Numbered from the stretch's first letter, positions 12,459 to 25,655 are shown. The stretch: DNA of 64,000 nt from Callipepla californica brunnescens (GCA_023055505.1 JALIRH010000007.1:15420273-15484272), one strand, 5' to 3'. A program made the numbers and translations. The notes: generated by a model not told the origin, from the letters alone.

Positions 12459-13040
12459 TGTAGTGACAGTAGTGGATCTGGCTGGGACAGTGGTACCTTT
12501 CCCCACAGCAGCCCTTATTGTGCTGTGTAATGCACTTGTATTTAGGACAGCGTTGATATTGCACTTTTGTTTTGATTATTTCTGGGCAGTGCTAGCACAG
12601 CACCCTGAAAGCCAGGAGGATGGAGATGGGCAAGGTGGAGAGGGGACATTGCCGGGGCAGGTGACCTAAACCAACCACAGGGATATTCCATACTGTATGA
12701 TGTTACACTTAGTAATAATATCTGGGAAAGGAAAAGGAGAACAGGGGGCTTCTGTTATGAAAATACCTTTCCTCTTAGCTGCTACACTTACGAAGGTCCT
12801 GCTTCCCAAGATGTGGCAAAATATTGCTTGCTGATGGGAAGTAGAGAATAATCCTTTTCTCTCTCTGCTTCCACATCGCCTTTGCTTTTTCTCTTGCTCT
12901 TTTATTCCCCTTTATTTGAACTGTCCTTATCTCGACATGTGAGTCTTTCTTTTTTTTTCATCGTATTCTCACTCTGTGATGAGGGGAAGTGAAAGAACAA
13001 TGTCGTGGAGTTTAGTTGGCCATCACTGTGAAACATTACA
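12459..13040 (+). mobile_element. Solo LTR of an avian ERVL-type endogenous retrovirus
   Basis: About 580 bases match in order what I remember of avian ERVL-family LTRs. There is a GATCTGGCTGGGACAG segment near the start. At about 12671-12710 comes ACCAACCACAGGGATATTCC followed by ATACTGTATGATGTTACACT, the region just upstream of the usual TATA box. Near the end lie CTGTCCTTATCTCGACATGT and a GTCGTGGAGTTTAGTTGGCC-like segment. The ends TGTAGTG and CATTACA are an imperfect inverted repeat, as in an LTR. No retroviral internal genes adjoin it, and the flanking bases show no clear target duplication, so it is an old solo LTR. It lies in sense orientation in the DLGAP2 intron. An open frame of 174 codons (12145-12669) running into it is not a gene. 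Confidence 0.75.
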
Positions 13041-15132
13041 TTGACTTCATTTATGCCATTTTCACCTGACACCTTTCCTGGCTTGAAGAAGCCTCAAGAA
13101 CCCCAACAGAGTAAATAACCCTTTATAAGCTATGAGACTCGCCAGTCATGATCAACTGTACTGTGACTCTCCTTAATGCTGACATTAGATCTTGTTGGAA
13201 GAGTTGCCATTTGAGGCTGTGCAAAAACACCCAGTCTCTTCTCCAGTCTTTGCCTAACTGTTCATGTAGTTTCACCTTCCAAACTGCCAAATGCTTTCTG
13301 AGTTTCATAGAAATTAGAGATTCTTCTGTCCCACTTTTCTCTTTGAGGGATGGAGGAATGCCTGGGTGCATCTCATTCTTCTCCCAGTTCAATTCTCCTC
13401 GTTTTCTGATTAGCATTCTCAATGAAGAGGATAACTTATACCCAGCTTAACTCAAAACCCTGAAGGAACTATGTGAGTCCCTAGCCTTGACTTCTTCCTG
13501 AATTTTTTTGAGACACTCTTGGGTCTTCTTACACTATAAATAAGGATGTATTTTCAGATAGCTATCCCTTGATCAAAGCAAATGGACTGTATGGCTCTTC
13601 TGCCTATAGCAATGTTCTTTTAGGAGCTGGTAATCAAACACAGCTCAAACTTCTCACCCACATGGTGGCCAAATCCACCTTGACTAGTAAACTAACTTTC
13701 TTTTTTTTACATTTTGTGTGTTTGTTTTTCCTAAACCACCTACTTCTGTAGTTGAGGTTATTTTTCACTGCTGGTGATGGGAGGGATCTTTCTTTTTATA
13801 CAGACAACACCAATTCTTGGAGACTGATACCAAATCTCTGATATCTTAGAAAAAACAGTTGTCTCAGTGTGCTGCCTGTCCAAGTGAATGTAGCCAGCTT
13901 CAGTGCAGTTCCTGAGGTGAGAACAGTATGAACTCATGCAGAATATGCGGAACTGCTGGGAAATTTTTTTTTTCCCTGACAGTTACTCCACTGATAACTA
14001 GAGCTTTCTGTAAGCCTATGCTTGATGCTACACTGAACAGTTCAAGCCTTGGTTAAGAGTTTCTGCATTTCATAAAAATTACCAATACCCACACACAGGT
14101 AAATGCAAATGTACACTGATTACTGGCTGGAATTCCCTTTAGCATCAATTTACATGGAAGTGCTGCTTGAAAATGGAATGAGACATTACCAGCAACTGGC
14201 TTCTCCTGGATATAAAGTCCATATGCACATTCACATCTCACCCACCTTCCACATTTTCTCCACATCCTGGCAAAATGCTGCTGGGATGGGGACCATGCAG
14301 CTGAGAGACAGCTGCAAGGGCCATTGAATTCCTCCCAGAGGGGAAAATGTATCTCATTCTCATCATCAGATACAATCTTGGACTGCACCCATAGACTGTG
14401 CATGTTGAAAAACTGCTTGCTGCTAATACTTTTTAATTTAAGAGTGAACATCTCATTCAAAAAAGAGTTCATTCTACGCTTGCTGCTTCCTGGCTCTCCT
14501 TTCCTCCAAGAATGCAATCTGCATACTGCGGCACTTGCTGTCTGTGTCAGAGACCTGGAGGTGGTGTGGTGGTGGGGACTGTTATATAAAATCCTACAGA
14601 AACTTGCAGTAGCAATGTGGTCTCACTTATGAAGAAAACTGTGCTGTGAATGTATTTTGGAGAGTGTATTTCAGATGGGAATACCGTAAAAATGCATAAA
14701 TTATTTGCTGGATGTAGCATTTTTGGAACTGTGTTATTAAGAAAGGTTAGATAGGGCATTCTGCTGTATCCTTTATGTCATTTAAATGGCTTTATATTTG
14801 TCAACGCAGTTGTCAATAAAATTTCATTGCAGCATTTCTTTTTATCACTTGCAGGTTTATGGGGCTACTTGAGTTTTTATTTTATTTGGTAAATCATTAA
14901 CTATAATGAGAGACTGTTCTATTATAATATAAAAAGGTACCATCCTGTGGATTCCTCATTCTAAGAGCAGTTCTGCCAGGCCAAACCTACTCCTTGCATC
15001 CACTGAACTGAGTAATTGCATCTGCTTGCGTTGGAAATAAAGAATTACATAGCAAAACAGAAGTAATTGTGCAGAGATTTATAAAGCACAGTACCAAAGC
15101 GATGGTACCGGGCTGAATACTTATTTATTTCG

Positions 15133-15386
15133 TAGAATCAGAATTGGAAGTGACAAGCCATCCAGTCCAAGCCCTCTGCAATGGACAGGGACACCTACAG
15201 TAGATCAGGTGCTCACAGCCCCATCCAGCCTGACCTTGGGTGTCTCCAGGGATGGGGCATCCATCTCCTCTCTAGGCAACCTGCTCCAGTGCCTCACCAC
15301 CTTTATTGTAAAGAACTTTATCCTTATATCCAATCTAAATATCCCCTCATTTAGTTTGAAATCGTTTCCCCTTGTCCTATCAAATT
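15133..15386 (-). mobile_element. CR1 LINE fragment, antisense
   Basis: Reverse-oriented CR1 3' region. It begins with TAGAATCAGAATTGGAAG and continues through CAGCCCCATCCAGCCTGACC, CAGGGATGGGGCATCCA and CTCCAGTGCCTCACCACC. It ends near CCCCTTGTCCTATCA. It stops only about 120 bases before the acceptor of the next exon. Its reading frames are degenerate. Confidence 0.9.
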
Positions 15387-15507
15387 TTACCTCATTGATT
15401 TATTGTTGGACGTTTCTTAAGCAGTGAAAGAAGAAACTTATTATAAGAGTAGGTAGTGTTGACCTTTTAGTGCCTATGCTGCAGATGTATTTTTTCTCTT
15501 GAATTAG

Positions 15508-15593
15508 GTGGAAACAGCGACCGATTCAGATACTGAGAGCAGAGGCCTGCGGGAATACCACTCTGTTGGAATACAAGTGGAAGATGAAAAACG
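15508..15593 (+). CDS. DLGAP2: DLGAP2 internal exon 2 of 6 in window
   Basis: An 86-base exon. The acceptor is TTTTTTCTCTTGAATTAG and the donor ACG|GTAATT. It starts at a codon boundary and reads VETATDSDTESRGLREY, then HSVGIQVEDEK, and leaves two bases (CG) of an Arg codon completed by the next exon. HSVGIQVED fits the GIQV(D/E)-type motif that binds dynein light chain DYNLL in GKAP proteins. That motif binding is known for the family; its presence here is seen directly. The acidic, Ser/Thr-rich lead-in is typical of the disordered middle of SAPAPs. I am confident of the exon from its borders, phase and fit with both neighbours. Confidence 0.95.
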
Positions 15594-16803
15594 GTAATTC
15601 AAGTGAACACAGAAATCTGTAATCTTTCATAAAAGTAAACTTGTAAACAGTGTTAATAACAAACATCTGGCAAATGCTGCCTCTAAATAATTCAGAAAGC
15701 CAAACTTCTTATGTGCATGCTGGTCGTTTGGCAGAATTTGTAGAGAGTACATAATATTTGTTGAATATTTAATTAATTTTACTGTTTTTAATTGGAGTGA
15801 AGGAAGTGAAAGTTTTAAATTAAACTGGAGGGTTAATACCCCTTCATATTTTCAGAAAAAAAAAAAATACAAAGAGATGTATATTGGGATCTTGTGCTGA
15901 TTTAGGCTTTCTCAGTCCTTCTAACAGTGGTTAGGATGTAACCTGTGGTAACAATCATAAACTGGAATCAGCTTTCCACTTGTTCAGTCCTGTCAGCCAA
16001 TGTACTAGCACACCAGTTATCCCTGGCAGGCACTGCCTGTTAAGCACCAGCCTGGGACCATTACCTCATTTCACGGCAGCTGTCAGATAGTATTTGACTG
16101 CTAATTGCCTTTTACCATCATTGACTAGAAGTAATTTGAAACAATAGGTCTAGATGTGAAAAGATTTCACAAATAATTGTCCTTTGTCAATCTAACTTCT
16201 TAAAGTAAATCTTTTCTAAAATGTTTTTTTGTGGTATACTGCAATAAAAAATTAACGTTTAATTGTTGTCCTAGGGGGTAAGTAAAAAAAAAATAAACAA
16301 AACAACTCTTAAACGTGCTGCTAATATTTTTCTTTTTTTTTTTTTTAAGAATTCTCAAAAGTCTTAGCAGATTTTCAGATTTTATCAAATTACAATCATT
16401 AATATTTGAGTTTCTTATACATTTATTTAACAGTCTTCCACCAGGAGATGCAACCCTGCAGTTCTGCTAGTTATTTCCAGATCATTTAGTGGTGATACAT
16501 GGTATTTTGTAGTATGAGAATAATGTAATATGAGAATAAATCAATATTTGCTTCCAGAGATAATTTAAATGATTTTCTTTTGTATCTTTGCTGAGATCAA
16601 TGATGCCACAATGCATTTTGTTTTTCCTCTTTGTTGTTAACCTCTGTCTTCTTTTAGGGAAATGTGCACAAAAAAAAAATATTTAGCATAAAGGAGAACG
16701 ATAGAACTAGAACCCCCTCACTGAAGTATTATTCTGCAACCCTATATCATCATATATTCATTTGTGCAATTTAACCTCTTTTCTTTCTTCCCATTTCACC
16801 AAG
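15594..16803 (+). other. DLGAP2: DLGAP2 intron, about 1.2 kb
   Basis: GT at 15594-15595 and AG at 16802-16803. AT-rich, with several A and T homopolymer runs (for example about 15856-15868 and 16332-16347). No repeat family, RNA gene or further exon was recognised. The acceptor tract is TTTCTTTCTTCCCATTTCAC. Confidence 0.85.
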
Positions 16804-17219
16804 ACATGGACGATTTAAGCGCTCAAACAGTGTGACAGCAGCTGTCCAGGCTGACCTGGAGCTGGAGGGCTTCCCAGGACACATCACCATGGAGGACAAG
16901 GGACTTCAGTTTGGCTCATCCTTCCAGCAGCACTCGGAGCCCAGCACCCCCACCCAATACAGTGCAGTGAGAACTGTACGGACGCAGGGACTGTTCAGTT
17001 ACAGAGAAGATTACAGGGCCCCAGTTGACACCTCAAACCTTCCACCACCAGAGCCCTGGCTGGAGCCAGCCATTGAGACAGTAGAGACTGGTCGGATGTC
17101 TCCTTGTCGACGGGACGGTTCTTGGTTTATGAAGTTGCTACATACTGAAACTAAGAGAATGGAGGGATGGTGTAAGGAAATGGAAAGAGAGGCAGAAGAA
17201 AACGATCTTTCTGAGGAAA
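16804..17219 (+). CDS. DLGAP2: DLGAP2 internal exon 3 of 6 in window
   Basis: A 416-base exon between AG at 16802-16803 and GTAAGA at 17220. It completes Arg from the previous exon and reads HGRFKRSNSVTAAVQAD, a basic and phosphorylatable stretch. Next come ITMEDKGLQFGSSF, the Ser/Thr-Pro segment SEPSTPTQY, RTQGLFSYREDY and LPPPEPWLEPAIETVETGR. Last is the start of the conserved C-terminal GH1 region: CRRDGSWFMKLLHTETKRME and GWCKEMEREAEENDLSEE. GH1 is the helical domain shared by all SAPAP/DLGAP proteins. GKGLQF-, EDYRAPVD- and ETVETGR-type blocks are, from memory, DLGAP2 features that DLGAP1 lacks. The exon ends after the first base of an Ile codon. A start codon within it (GTG at 16832) is not a real start. 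Confidence 0.97.
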
Positions 17220-20200
17220 GTAAGAACATTTTGCTGTCTTTTCTTACTCATGTTGGCTGATACCTGCTAGGATACATTGATGGTGCGTGGTTTTGCCTTA
17301 CTTTTTGCAGTACCCAAGATGTTCTAGAGAATGATTTAATGTAGGCACTCTTGCAGCTGACTGTGCAAGCTGGCTTTTGACAGGGTGGGTCTTCAGGGTT
17401 GTAGCTGAGGAGACAACAGCGTCAAGTACAGGATCAAATCTGATACGACTTAAGTAGGAAAAGATCTCCATCCATAGCTCCAACTCCAACATTCTTCCCA
17501 CTCACTTCTATGTTTCTTGTGTTTGAACCTTTGCCAGAACAGAAAAGTTTGTCTTGTGCTAACCATTTTTTGGGTTTTATTTTTTTGCAATTTTTCCTGA
17601 ATCCTGAGAATCTGCCTCTTATTTTGAAGTCATTTTAAACATGTTTTAATTCCTTTATAGGCACCTGAGCAGAATATATCATAAAGGGACAGTTAGAAGA
17701 AGATAGAAGGGTAGGCAAGAACAATAGTTAAAGTACTTCTACAATCTCAAATAGTTCAGTAGCATTTTCTTATTATAATTTTGTCAAGAGTCATTATTAT
17801 TCTCTTACTTCTTTTGGACACCTTGAAAGAAGTGATGGGAAAAAATGAAAAATAATGTAGACTATTTTGGAACAAGATCCAAGCCAGCACTAATGATGGT
17901 AATATATCAAAGTGGTCCTAGCACTCAGTAGCCAGCTCCCTGTGATTCCCTCTGAGGTCAATTATCCTTGTTCTCCGGTCTTAGTTTTATAAATATTTCA
18001 ATCCCTGCCAATCTGAATTATTGTCTCAGCTCCGATTTTCTCAAATCACAAATTAGTTCATATTAAGTTTTCTTACTAGCATCTTTTTCCACAGCCACAA
18101 ATCTCCTACATAGTCTCTGAATATACTTTTCTGATCATCCTTTCTCCCCCTCAGTGAGCTCTTGCTTATGATCTGCCCTCAAGTCTTGGGCCTTACCTTT
18201 ATGGTCACTAAAAGGCCAATTTCTGTTTCTTTCACTGACCTTTCAAGAGGCAAGAATACCAGCATTTTTATGTCATCATTTTCATTTGCAGTCATATTTC
18301 TGCATTGCTTTTTGTGCAAGTCTGCCATATAACAACAAAGCTTTTAGGGTGGCAGAGATCATAAGGCTGTTTTCTTCTTTAAGCCTCCAGTGTTTTCTGG
18401 AGTTTAGGTTTTTGTCATCGTTTTCACTGTGGCAGATACGAGCTGAGAATTCTCTCTCTTTGCGTTGATAATGTGAAGACTTTAATACCCTCTTAGGTGC
18501 TGTTTAAGTACTAACAATAAAATATTTTGCTTTGCTTAGCATGTGTTAGGATTTCCAAAACTACTTTCATTGCAGTTATTTTTTAATGCTTAGTTTTACC
18601 ATATAAACTTATTTTTCTATCCCCTAAATCTTTGCGTTGCTAAATGCTCTGCCATCAGTAAGTGTCCCAAAGCACCAGCTTGCAGTGTTGGGAACATCAG
18701 TGTTTGCTATCAGAAGCAGAATTTTGAAGAGCAAAAGTTCAATTTCTTTGGAAAAAGTAAAACAATTAGGGAGCAAAGGGGAGATTTGCAGTTAACCCAC
18801 TTCTTTCCCTAGGAAGCCAGTCAGCTGTCTTCAGGCAAGGTTGGACCTTTGCTACCTCCTTTCTTTCCAAGCTCTTCCTCACGCACAGCCACAATTAAAT
18901 TTGCAATCACATGAAGTGAGCAGTGGAAATACTCTTGTGTCAGTACTTCTTCCTTTCAGAGGAAACAAAACAGAGTATCAGGTTTTTATGTTTCCTTACT
19001 TGCAGAGTGATTCTGTAAGAGAAAAAGAAGGGAAGTTCCTGGATATAGAGATACTGAAACAATTGAAATGGACTCTTGCAATTCCCTTTTTAACCTAACA
19101 AAGACAAGTTAATTACCCATGCTTGGGGAAATGCTCTAACCTCCCTTATAGGTTAAATAAATAACTACAGAAGAGGTCTATAGCATAAATGAAGTCAGAT
19201 GCTTATCTTCAGTTGGATGTCAAATGTGACAGACTCCTGCTTTTCCATCATATATAATTATTTCAAGGGATCTTCCAAATCTTTGGAACAGTATTCCTTC
19301 ACTTAATATAACTAACATAAAATAAATGGAAATTATCAAAGAATTATTTTCACCGAGGGAACAAGCTTTACTTTTAAAGTTTTTGCATGAATAACTGTTT
19401 TACTCTTGAGCCTCTCACATATGTTGTATACCCAGTTTGAGCTACAGAAGTTGGAAGGTATGTATCCACAAGAACTAAAGTCTAATGATATCCCAGCATG
19501 AAATATATTTTGACATATTTATGCATTTCACAGTTCTCTGAAGAAAATGCTCACAAATGCAGGAGCCAGAAGCAACTAGATATGTTTTTCCATCTTCTAG
19601 CAGCAGCTACTATTCCCATAACACTTGACAGCAAAGTTTGCACGTTCAAACTGTCACTGTTAATGCTGAATTGTTCCTTTTATTGGTCAGGGTATACTAA
19701 TTGTACCTGGAGAACAAAGGTAGCCTTGCATCTTCTACTAGAAGGCTGTCTTTATGCTACTGCTTCAATTTTGTTTTAATCAAGGGAAGAGTTAAAATCG
19801 AACTGTATTTTAGAAAACAATTTCATTTTCTGTGTTAGCACAATAGCCCTGAGATCACAGAAAGCTGTCTGATTGCTCTATTGATTTTTTTCTTTCACTG
19901 TAGCTTTTCTCCCATAATGTTGTTCTAAGATCTTCACTCATCAGATCTAGGAAAGAGAGAAGATAATCACTGCAACAAAAATAATCTAACCTCTCACGCT
20001 TTCTTTCTGCAGACGTTATTTTTTTTTTATTTGGTCAGTTGCCATGAATCATCTTTTGGAGTTTCTGTGAAGTTCATTTATTGTCTATGTGAGCAGTTAT
20101 TTGTGTTCTCAGCCTTTATGAGAATACATATATATATATAAAATATATACGTGGCTGGAAGTGTTCCCAGGTGTAAGCATGTGATTGTTTGCACCGGCAG

Positions 20201-23200
20201 GGTGCCTTCCAGCAAAAATATGTGTTTCTCTGGGGTGCTGACTGGAGTTGCAGTTTTACACCCTGAAAATTGTATTTGGCTACTGCTGGTGTGTAGGTGA
20301 TGACAAGAAAAACACTCCCAGTTATCACAGCACTGTTGAAGACGCAGAGAGCCAGGACTCTGCAGCCTGAGCCCAGCTTTTCAGAGCTGTGTGGTGGGAG
20401 CAAGGGGCTTTGCACAGGAAGGCAGAGACCCCGTGAACCCATAGGGGAGCTGTGGGGTCAGGTGCAATGTAGCACAGGGAAGCAGAGGGCATCCTGGGCT
20501 CCCAGGTGACAAAGATTTTTCTACTGAAATGTTTCGGTACACATATCAAATGGAGCACCCCCCAGACTTTATTCCCATGTCGAAATCCTAAGATAACACA
20601 GTGTAAAAAAATTTCCTTTGTTAGAACAGAGCCTTTAAGCCTGGTATAAATCACGCCAGTAGAAAAAGTCTTTTTCTAACATCACTGTTAGGAGCTTTGC
20701 TGACACAGCTATGCCCTGTTGAAGTAAAGGGATCTCTGGTGTATCAGGCATTAGAGAGAGCTCAAAATACCACCTTTCTCTCCCCTTATCCCTTCATTCC
20801 AGGGATGCTGGATTTTTCCTTGCTAAACCTCCAGACAGAATTTCCAAACTTCTGCAAGGGATTCGGTAATGCAGAATAGTTGTAACAGAAACAGTAAAGT
20901 TAAATCTCTCATATTTTGGAGAAAAGAAACCTCACAACCAATTTACTTTAGTACATTTTTCAGTTAATCATCCATAAAAGCTTTTTTAGGTATTTGACCA
21001 AATATAGGTTATCCTTTAACCAAAGAGATATTACTGACATAAATCCCTAATGCTTTTCACAACTCTACCCTTCAGGAACAATTGAAATTGACATTTGGTG
21101 TGTTGGAAATGGACTATAGGATGTCTTAATTTTCCTGAAATTAGTGTTAAAGTCAAGAAAAGGAGAGTCCCATAGTGAGGAATCCAAGGGTTTCTCCTAG
21201 CATAAATATTGTTGTGCTCCAGTTTTCCCCACTCTGAACTCCATTTGGGTAAAAAGTGAACATACACAGTCTCACAGTTCACAAGGTTCCCATTGTCCTT
21301 CATCCTCTCTGGAAATGCTGATTGGTAGCTGTGCTGTCCTAAAATGTCATCCCACTCTAAACATAGCCTACCTGTTATGTTGACAGGGAAAAAGACACAT
21401 CTTCAGGACAGATTTAGGTTTAGGTTTAGACAAATATAGATTCACAGATTGAACAAACATTCTGGTTTACATGTTCTGCTTTGAATTAGGATAATGACCT
21501 AAATGACAGTTTAAATACATTTGCAGGCATACTTCCTCAGATTGTGTATGGGATGCACACAAGCATAGGGGAAAAAAAAATAAAAGCAATGAAATGAAAT
21601 GAAAATGTAAAACTAAGGCGCATCATTTAAATAACACTATGAATGCCAGAAGCAGATTGATTGTCAGTAGTTTCTCATTGCTTGTACAGCAGTGCCATAA
21701 CTGTGCAAAGCTTTTAACCTGTCAAAAATAGAGTTATAGCATCACACTGCGATCTTGGTCTCATCAGCATAGGCCTAACTTTTCTCCCCCTGCATTTGTG
21801 ATGTGAAACAGTATTCAATTCTAGGTTCGTGGAGTGTTCCTCAAAAGATGCAATGTGTGTAAATAGATATTATTTACAATACTTCATGAAATATGTGTAT
21901 TGCTGGAGAAAACATGTCATTGTGTTAATTGTCCATGCTGTTTACAGAGAACTTGCACACTCTTTATCAAGAGTATAAATCCTAGTCTGTATCTCCTGTA
22001 GTCACAGTCAGAGTTTCATATGTCTTTAGAATAAAAGCCATACGTACAGGACCACACAACAAAAATAGAATGTTGCATATGCATCAGGGAGCAGAATTAA
22101 GGTTATGTTACTCCTTCCTGAATTTTAACTAAATATAACAGTATATTAATGATGGGGAGGTATATGAATTGTATTAAGATTTTGTATATTTATGTATGGT
22201 GATTGATTTTATCGTCATTTATTTACAAGCAGAATCTTCTAAGCATCACCAAACATCTCGGTCTCCCCAGTCTCTAACATTCATCATTCTTTCATGGAGA
22301 TAATCAATCTGCACTCATCAGAATAATTCCCCAATGCATGAAATTAATGACAAGGCTTGGGCTGTCTATTAATATTGTGCTAAAGATTATGAATTGAAGT
22401 GTTTTAATACTTTAATTTAATTACAGCAAAGCAGAGTAGCATGAATATGAGAGATTCTAACTTCTGTGTTTTATTAAGTCTGATTTACTTATTGAAATGG
22501 AAATAGAGTTAGATCTTTAGCAAATGGTAGGCCTGTAATACATGTGTATTCACTGCTATTTAGAGCCTTTTTGAAAGGCTGCTCACCAGTGCTGTAGGCT
22601 CCTTCATAGCAAACCTTATTCCTGGCAGCAAGGCCCTAGTTTTGCAAGTTAGTTAAACTCGTTGTCTGTAGAGTAGCTCTGGCAGTCCTCTCCTCAAGCA
22701 CAGTGAGGAACCTCTGTGCTTCAGGAGACAGCCATCACCCAGACTTGCTAGGAATCTTCAGCATACGGTTTGACATGGTGCCACACAGAGATGGCCCAGA
22801 AGCAGTGTCTGACGTCTCAAATGGAGGTTGTCACACCAAAATGTCTCACAGCCAGTGCCTGAGTCTTGTCTGGCCTGCCTGAGCTTTAAATCACAGGTGC
22901 CTGTTAGATCTTCGTGATAATGAAGGTCAAGCAAATGTTTGTTTAATTTGGGGTTTGGAGTAACTGTGAGACTCACTAGGAAATATCAGTCAGATCTACA
23001 TTCTGTCAAGTTTCTGTGGTAGGGCCGAAACTGATGTCTTTTTTTATCAGGCTGTGTTCTTGAGCTGTGAGCTACTAATTCAATGGAGAAAGCTAAAACT
23101 GAGCTGTATTCCCTGTGAGAGAAGCACTATAACCCTCACCCTATAGAACTGTTATGTTGGTAGTTGAATAGAGTGTGGAACATTCAGGAAGCCAATGCCA

Positions 23201-25655
23201 GGGACCAGCTGTGACAAAATTCCTCACCTCGGGAAAGAAGGGATCCTGACCCCCATCCTGATAGTTTGTCCTAAGTCCTGTGCTACAGAGCATCCAGGGA
23301 CAAGGGACGTACAGACCTGGGTGACTCGTCTTTGCCTTTGTTAAAAGTTCTGACAAACAATGAAAGCAATTTGTTTCAGATCAAATGAAACAGTTCTTTA
23401 TTTACACTTCTATGTGTTTGCTCGGGTTTTAAGCACCCAGAACATTGCTTTTCCTGAGCCAATAACTCCATAGAGGAAAGTTGAAGGGTCTGGTGATCAA
23501 AAACCCCAAACCAATTAAAATGTTTTATTTCATTTGGCCAACCGAACACAAACAAAACCCCAGTGAATTACTCGTGCAGCCCTGAAACACTTAACCCCTT
23601 CAGAAATGGGTAGCACAAGGGATGGATGAATTATGCATATTGCTGTTTAATTTAGTATTGTGGCACAGCTGTAAAGTGTTTGTCGAACAGAAAGCAAAAT
23701 AGAGTTTGAGAGCCACAGCTCTACAAATTTATCTATGCTTTTAAGGTTATGAAATATGTATGCATTTACAGAAACTGAGCCTTAAACTTTCAGATTCTCT
23801 CAGCAAGCGTTGAATGGTTTCTATATTAAATGCTGCAGTTCAGTTCCGCTCTGCTACTGTAGTTTCATTCAACCCTAGGCATCTCGTATTAATTATCAAG
23901 TTGGTTCCCGGAAATGATGAGGATGTTTAAATTAAAAAATGTATGAGCATTTACTGTGTCACCCCTGCACCCACCTTTCTCTACCTTTGCCCTAAATATT
24001 ATGTAAAGATCTGGACATTTTCCAGAAATCTCAATCTTCCACTAAGACCTCAGTTTACCATGCTTTTTAAAATATTTTTTTTGCAGCATAGAGAAGTGCA
24101 GTTTGGTGAGGAAAGTGTACTGGTAACAACTGAAGTATAGTATTTATCCCATAAAAATGTGGCAGTCCAAGAGGAGCTGGTTTTCTCAGGGTCAGCCAGT
24201 TCTGTCAGGCGCTCTAGTCAATAGAAACAGGCATCTTTAGGAAGAGATCCATCTCATCTTAAAATAAGTGTCTAACACGAGCAAGCTGATGAGCTGACTC
24301 TTTCCTTTCATAGAGCATAGAGAAATTTTTATTTAGACAGCTGATTTTTGGAAGCAAAGTCAAGTAAAATGATTTTGGTCTCTTCTGTCAGTGCTTCTGC
24401 ACACTGTAATTGTCAAATACACGAACAGTAGGGAAAGTCCAACAAACCATGAGGATTTCAACAGTTCAGCAAAGTCCTGGAACACATGCTTGTGTCCCCC
24501 TCACGTCTTAAGCTCCCATGCTTAGGTCTTCATGTATTTTCCAACCTGCAACTCCTAATGCCTCCTACCACATAATGCCTTAGAGTCACGATTCCTCTAA
24601 AGATCTTATCATTATGGTAGGAGCATCTTAACATTATATTTTAACATGTTAGCCTTTCTCTACAGTACAGCTAGATTAAAGAGACTTCGTCCAGGGATCA
24701 TCCACAATGATAGAAGCCATTTTTGACTGCAGAGTCGGAAGATATAAAGTAAGGTACATTTAAAGCTCCCTTTGACATCGGAGGAAACAGGCACCCACCT
24801 GCTTCTTGAGGCAAGATTATTTCAACAGCTCTCAATTTACAAAAGCAAGTCTAGTTCCAGCTTCCACTGGGCTTTTATTCATATCCATAATACATGTAGA
24901 AAATGTCATCGTGGGTTCAGATAAATAAAGCATTACTTGTGTTCTTAACAGAACATTATGCAATGGCAGTAAGGTTAGTTTCAGCACCAATGTAAAGAAA
25001 ATTTAATTCATTATTCATACCATCTGAAAAATAAAATGACAATGTTGAAGGAACAAAACGAATGGTGTTCCTGGATCAAGTCTGTAATGTTACTTTTCTT
25101 AGTTGTGCCTGGTGGTGCATAAGTCTAGAAAAGCTGATAGACTGTTGAGTTTGGTGATAACATACTAGTCTCGGCATCAGTAGTCCTTCTGAATTATTTG
25201 TGGGTAAGTATCTTTTGTCAGGTCAGAATTGATGCATTTTCTAAAAAAAATAAACAAATCTATAAATAAACAGATGAAAATCAGGGTGATAATGCTTATC
25301 ACTGAGCTTTTTTTCAAGAAAACATTATTTACATTGGAATTCAAGATCATTGTAAAAACTATATGTCCACATGCCTACTTCAGAAAGATGTGTTTCCTTT
25401 TTTTCTACTTTCTTAAGCGAACGGTCTTGTTTTTTCTATGATACTAATATATCATTTACTGTTTACAAAAGGTAAGATGCCATGGAGCTTTCCTATATCT
25501 CTATCTCTTAAAAAATATTTTATGTGTATAATCAGAAGCAGCAAAATATTTACTTCTACTACAAACTAAGCTGTAATTTCAGCTACATATTCTTTGAGAT
25601 GGCATTTCCATTTACTACCAAAACATCTATTGACAACAGCTTCTCTTATGCTTAG
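17220..25655 (+). other. DLGAP2: DLGAP2 intron, about 8.4 kb
   Basis: GT at 17220-17221 and AG at 25654-25655. No exon, RNA gene or CR1 copy was recognised inside it. The intron is AT-rich with a short (TA)n tract near 20126-20150 and a GC-richer patch at about 20290-20520, where overlapping short open frames on both strands look fortuitous. A segment at about 22290-22460 is rich in TAAT/ATTA words and could be conserved noncoding DNA, but this cannot be judged from one sequence. Confidence 0.8.
20126..20150. repeat. Short (TA)n-rich tract
   Basis: An alternating AT run (ATACATATATATATATA) followed by AAATATATAC. It is simple sequence in an intron with no other feature attached. Confidence 0.8.

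Larger units (their letters stand above)
5574..15507 (+). other. DLGAP2: DLGAP2 intron, about 9.9 kb
   Basis: GT at 5574-5575 and AG at 15506-15507 bound the intron. It holds an octamer motif cluster (7789-7884), a deleted mariner copy (8757-9188), a nearly complete ERVL-type LTR (12459-13040) and an antisense CR1 fragment (15133-15386). As I remember it, mammalian DLGAP2 can carry about 14 extra residues (beginning DSEF) between the two flanking exons. I searched by eye for a matching small exon and found none, but a 42-base diverged exon could be missed. Confidence 0.8.

Noticed and set aside
12145..12669. 174-codon open frame on +, the longest in the window, with a cysteine-rich short frame opposite
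   Set aside because: Its second half is the 5' part of an ERVL-type LTR and the first half is AT-rich intron. No domain and no conserved start context were seen.
14053..14517. 154-codon open frame on the minus strand within a DLGAP2 intron
   Set aside because: No recognisable family, no splice partners, and open frames also overlap on the other strand, so it is likely chance.
21413..21429. Three TTTAGG units resembling a telomere repeat
   Set aside because: The unit is not the vertebrate TTAGGG and three copies are expected by chance in AT-rich DNA.
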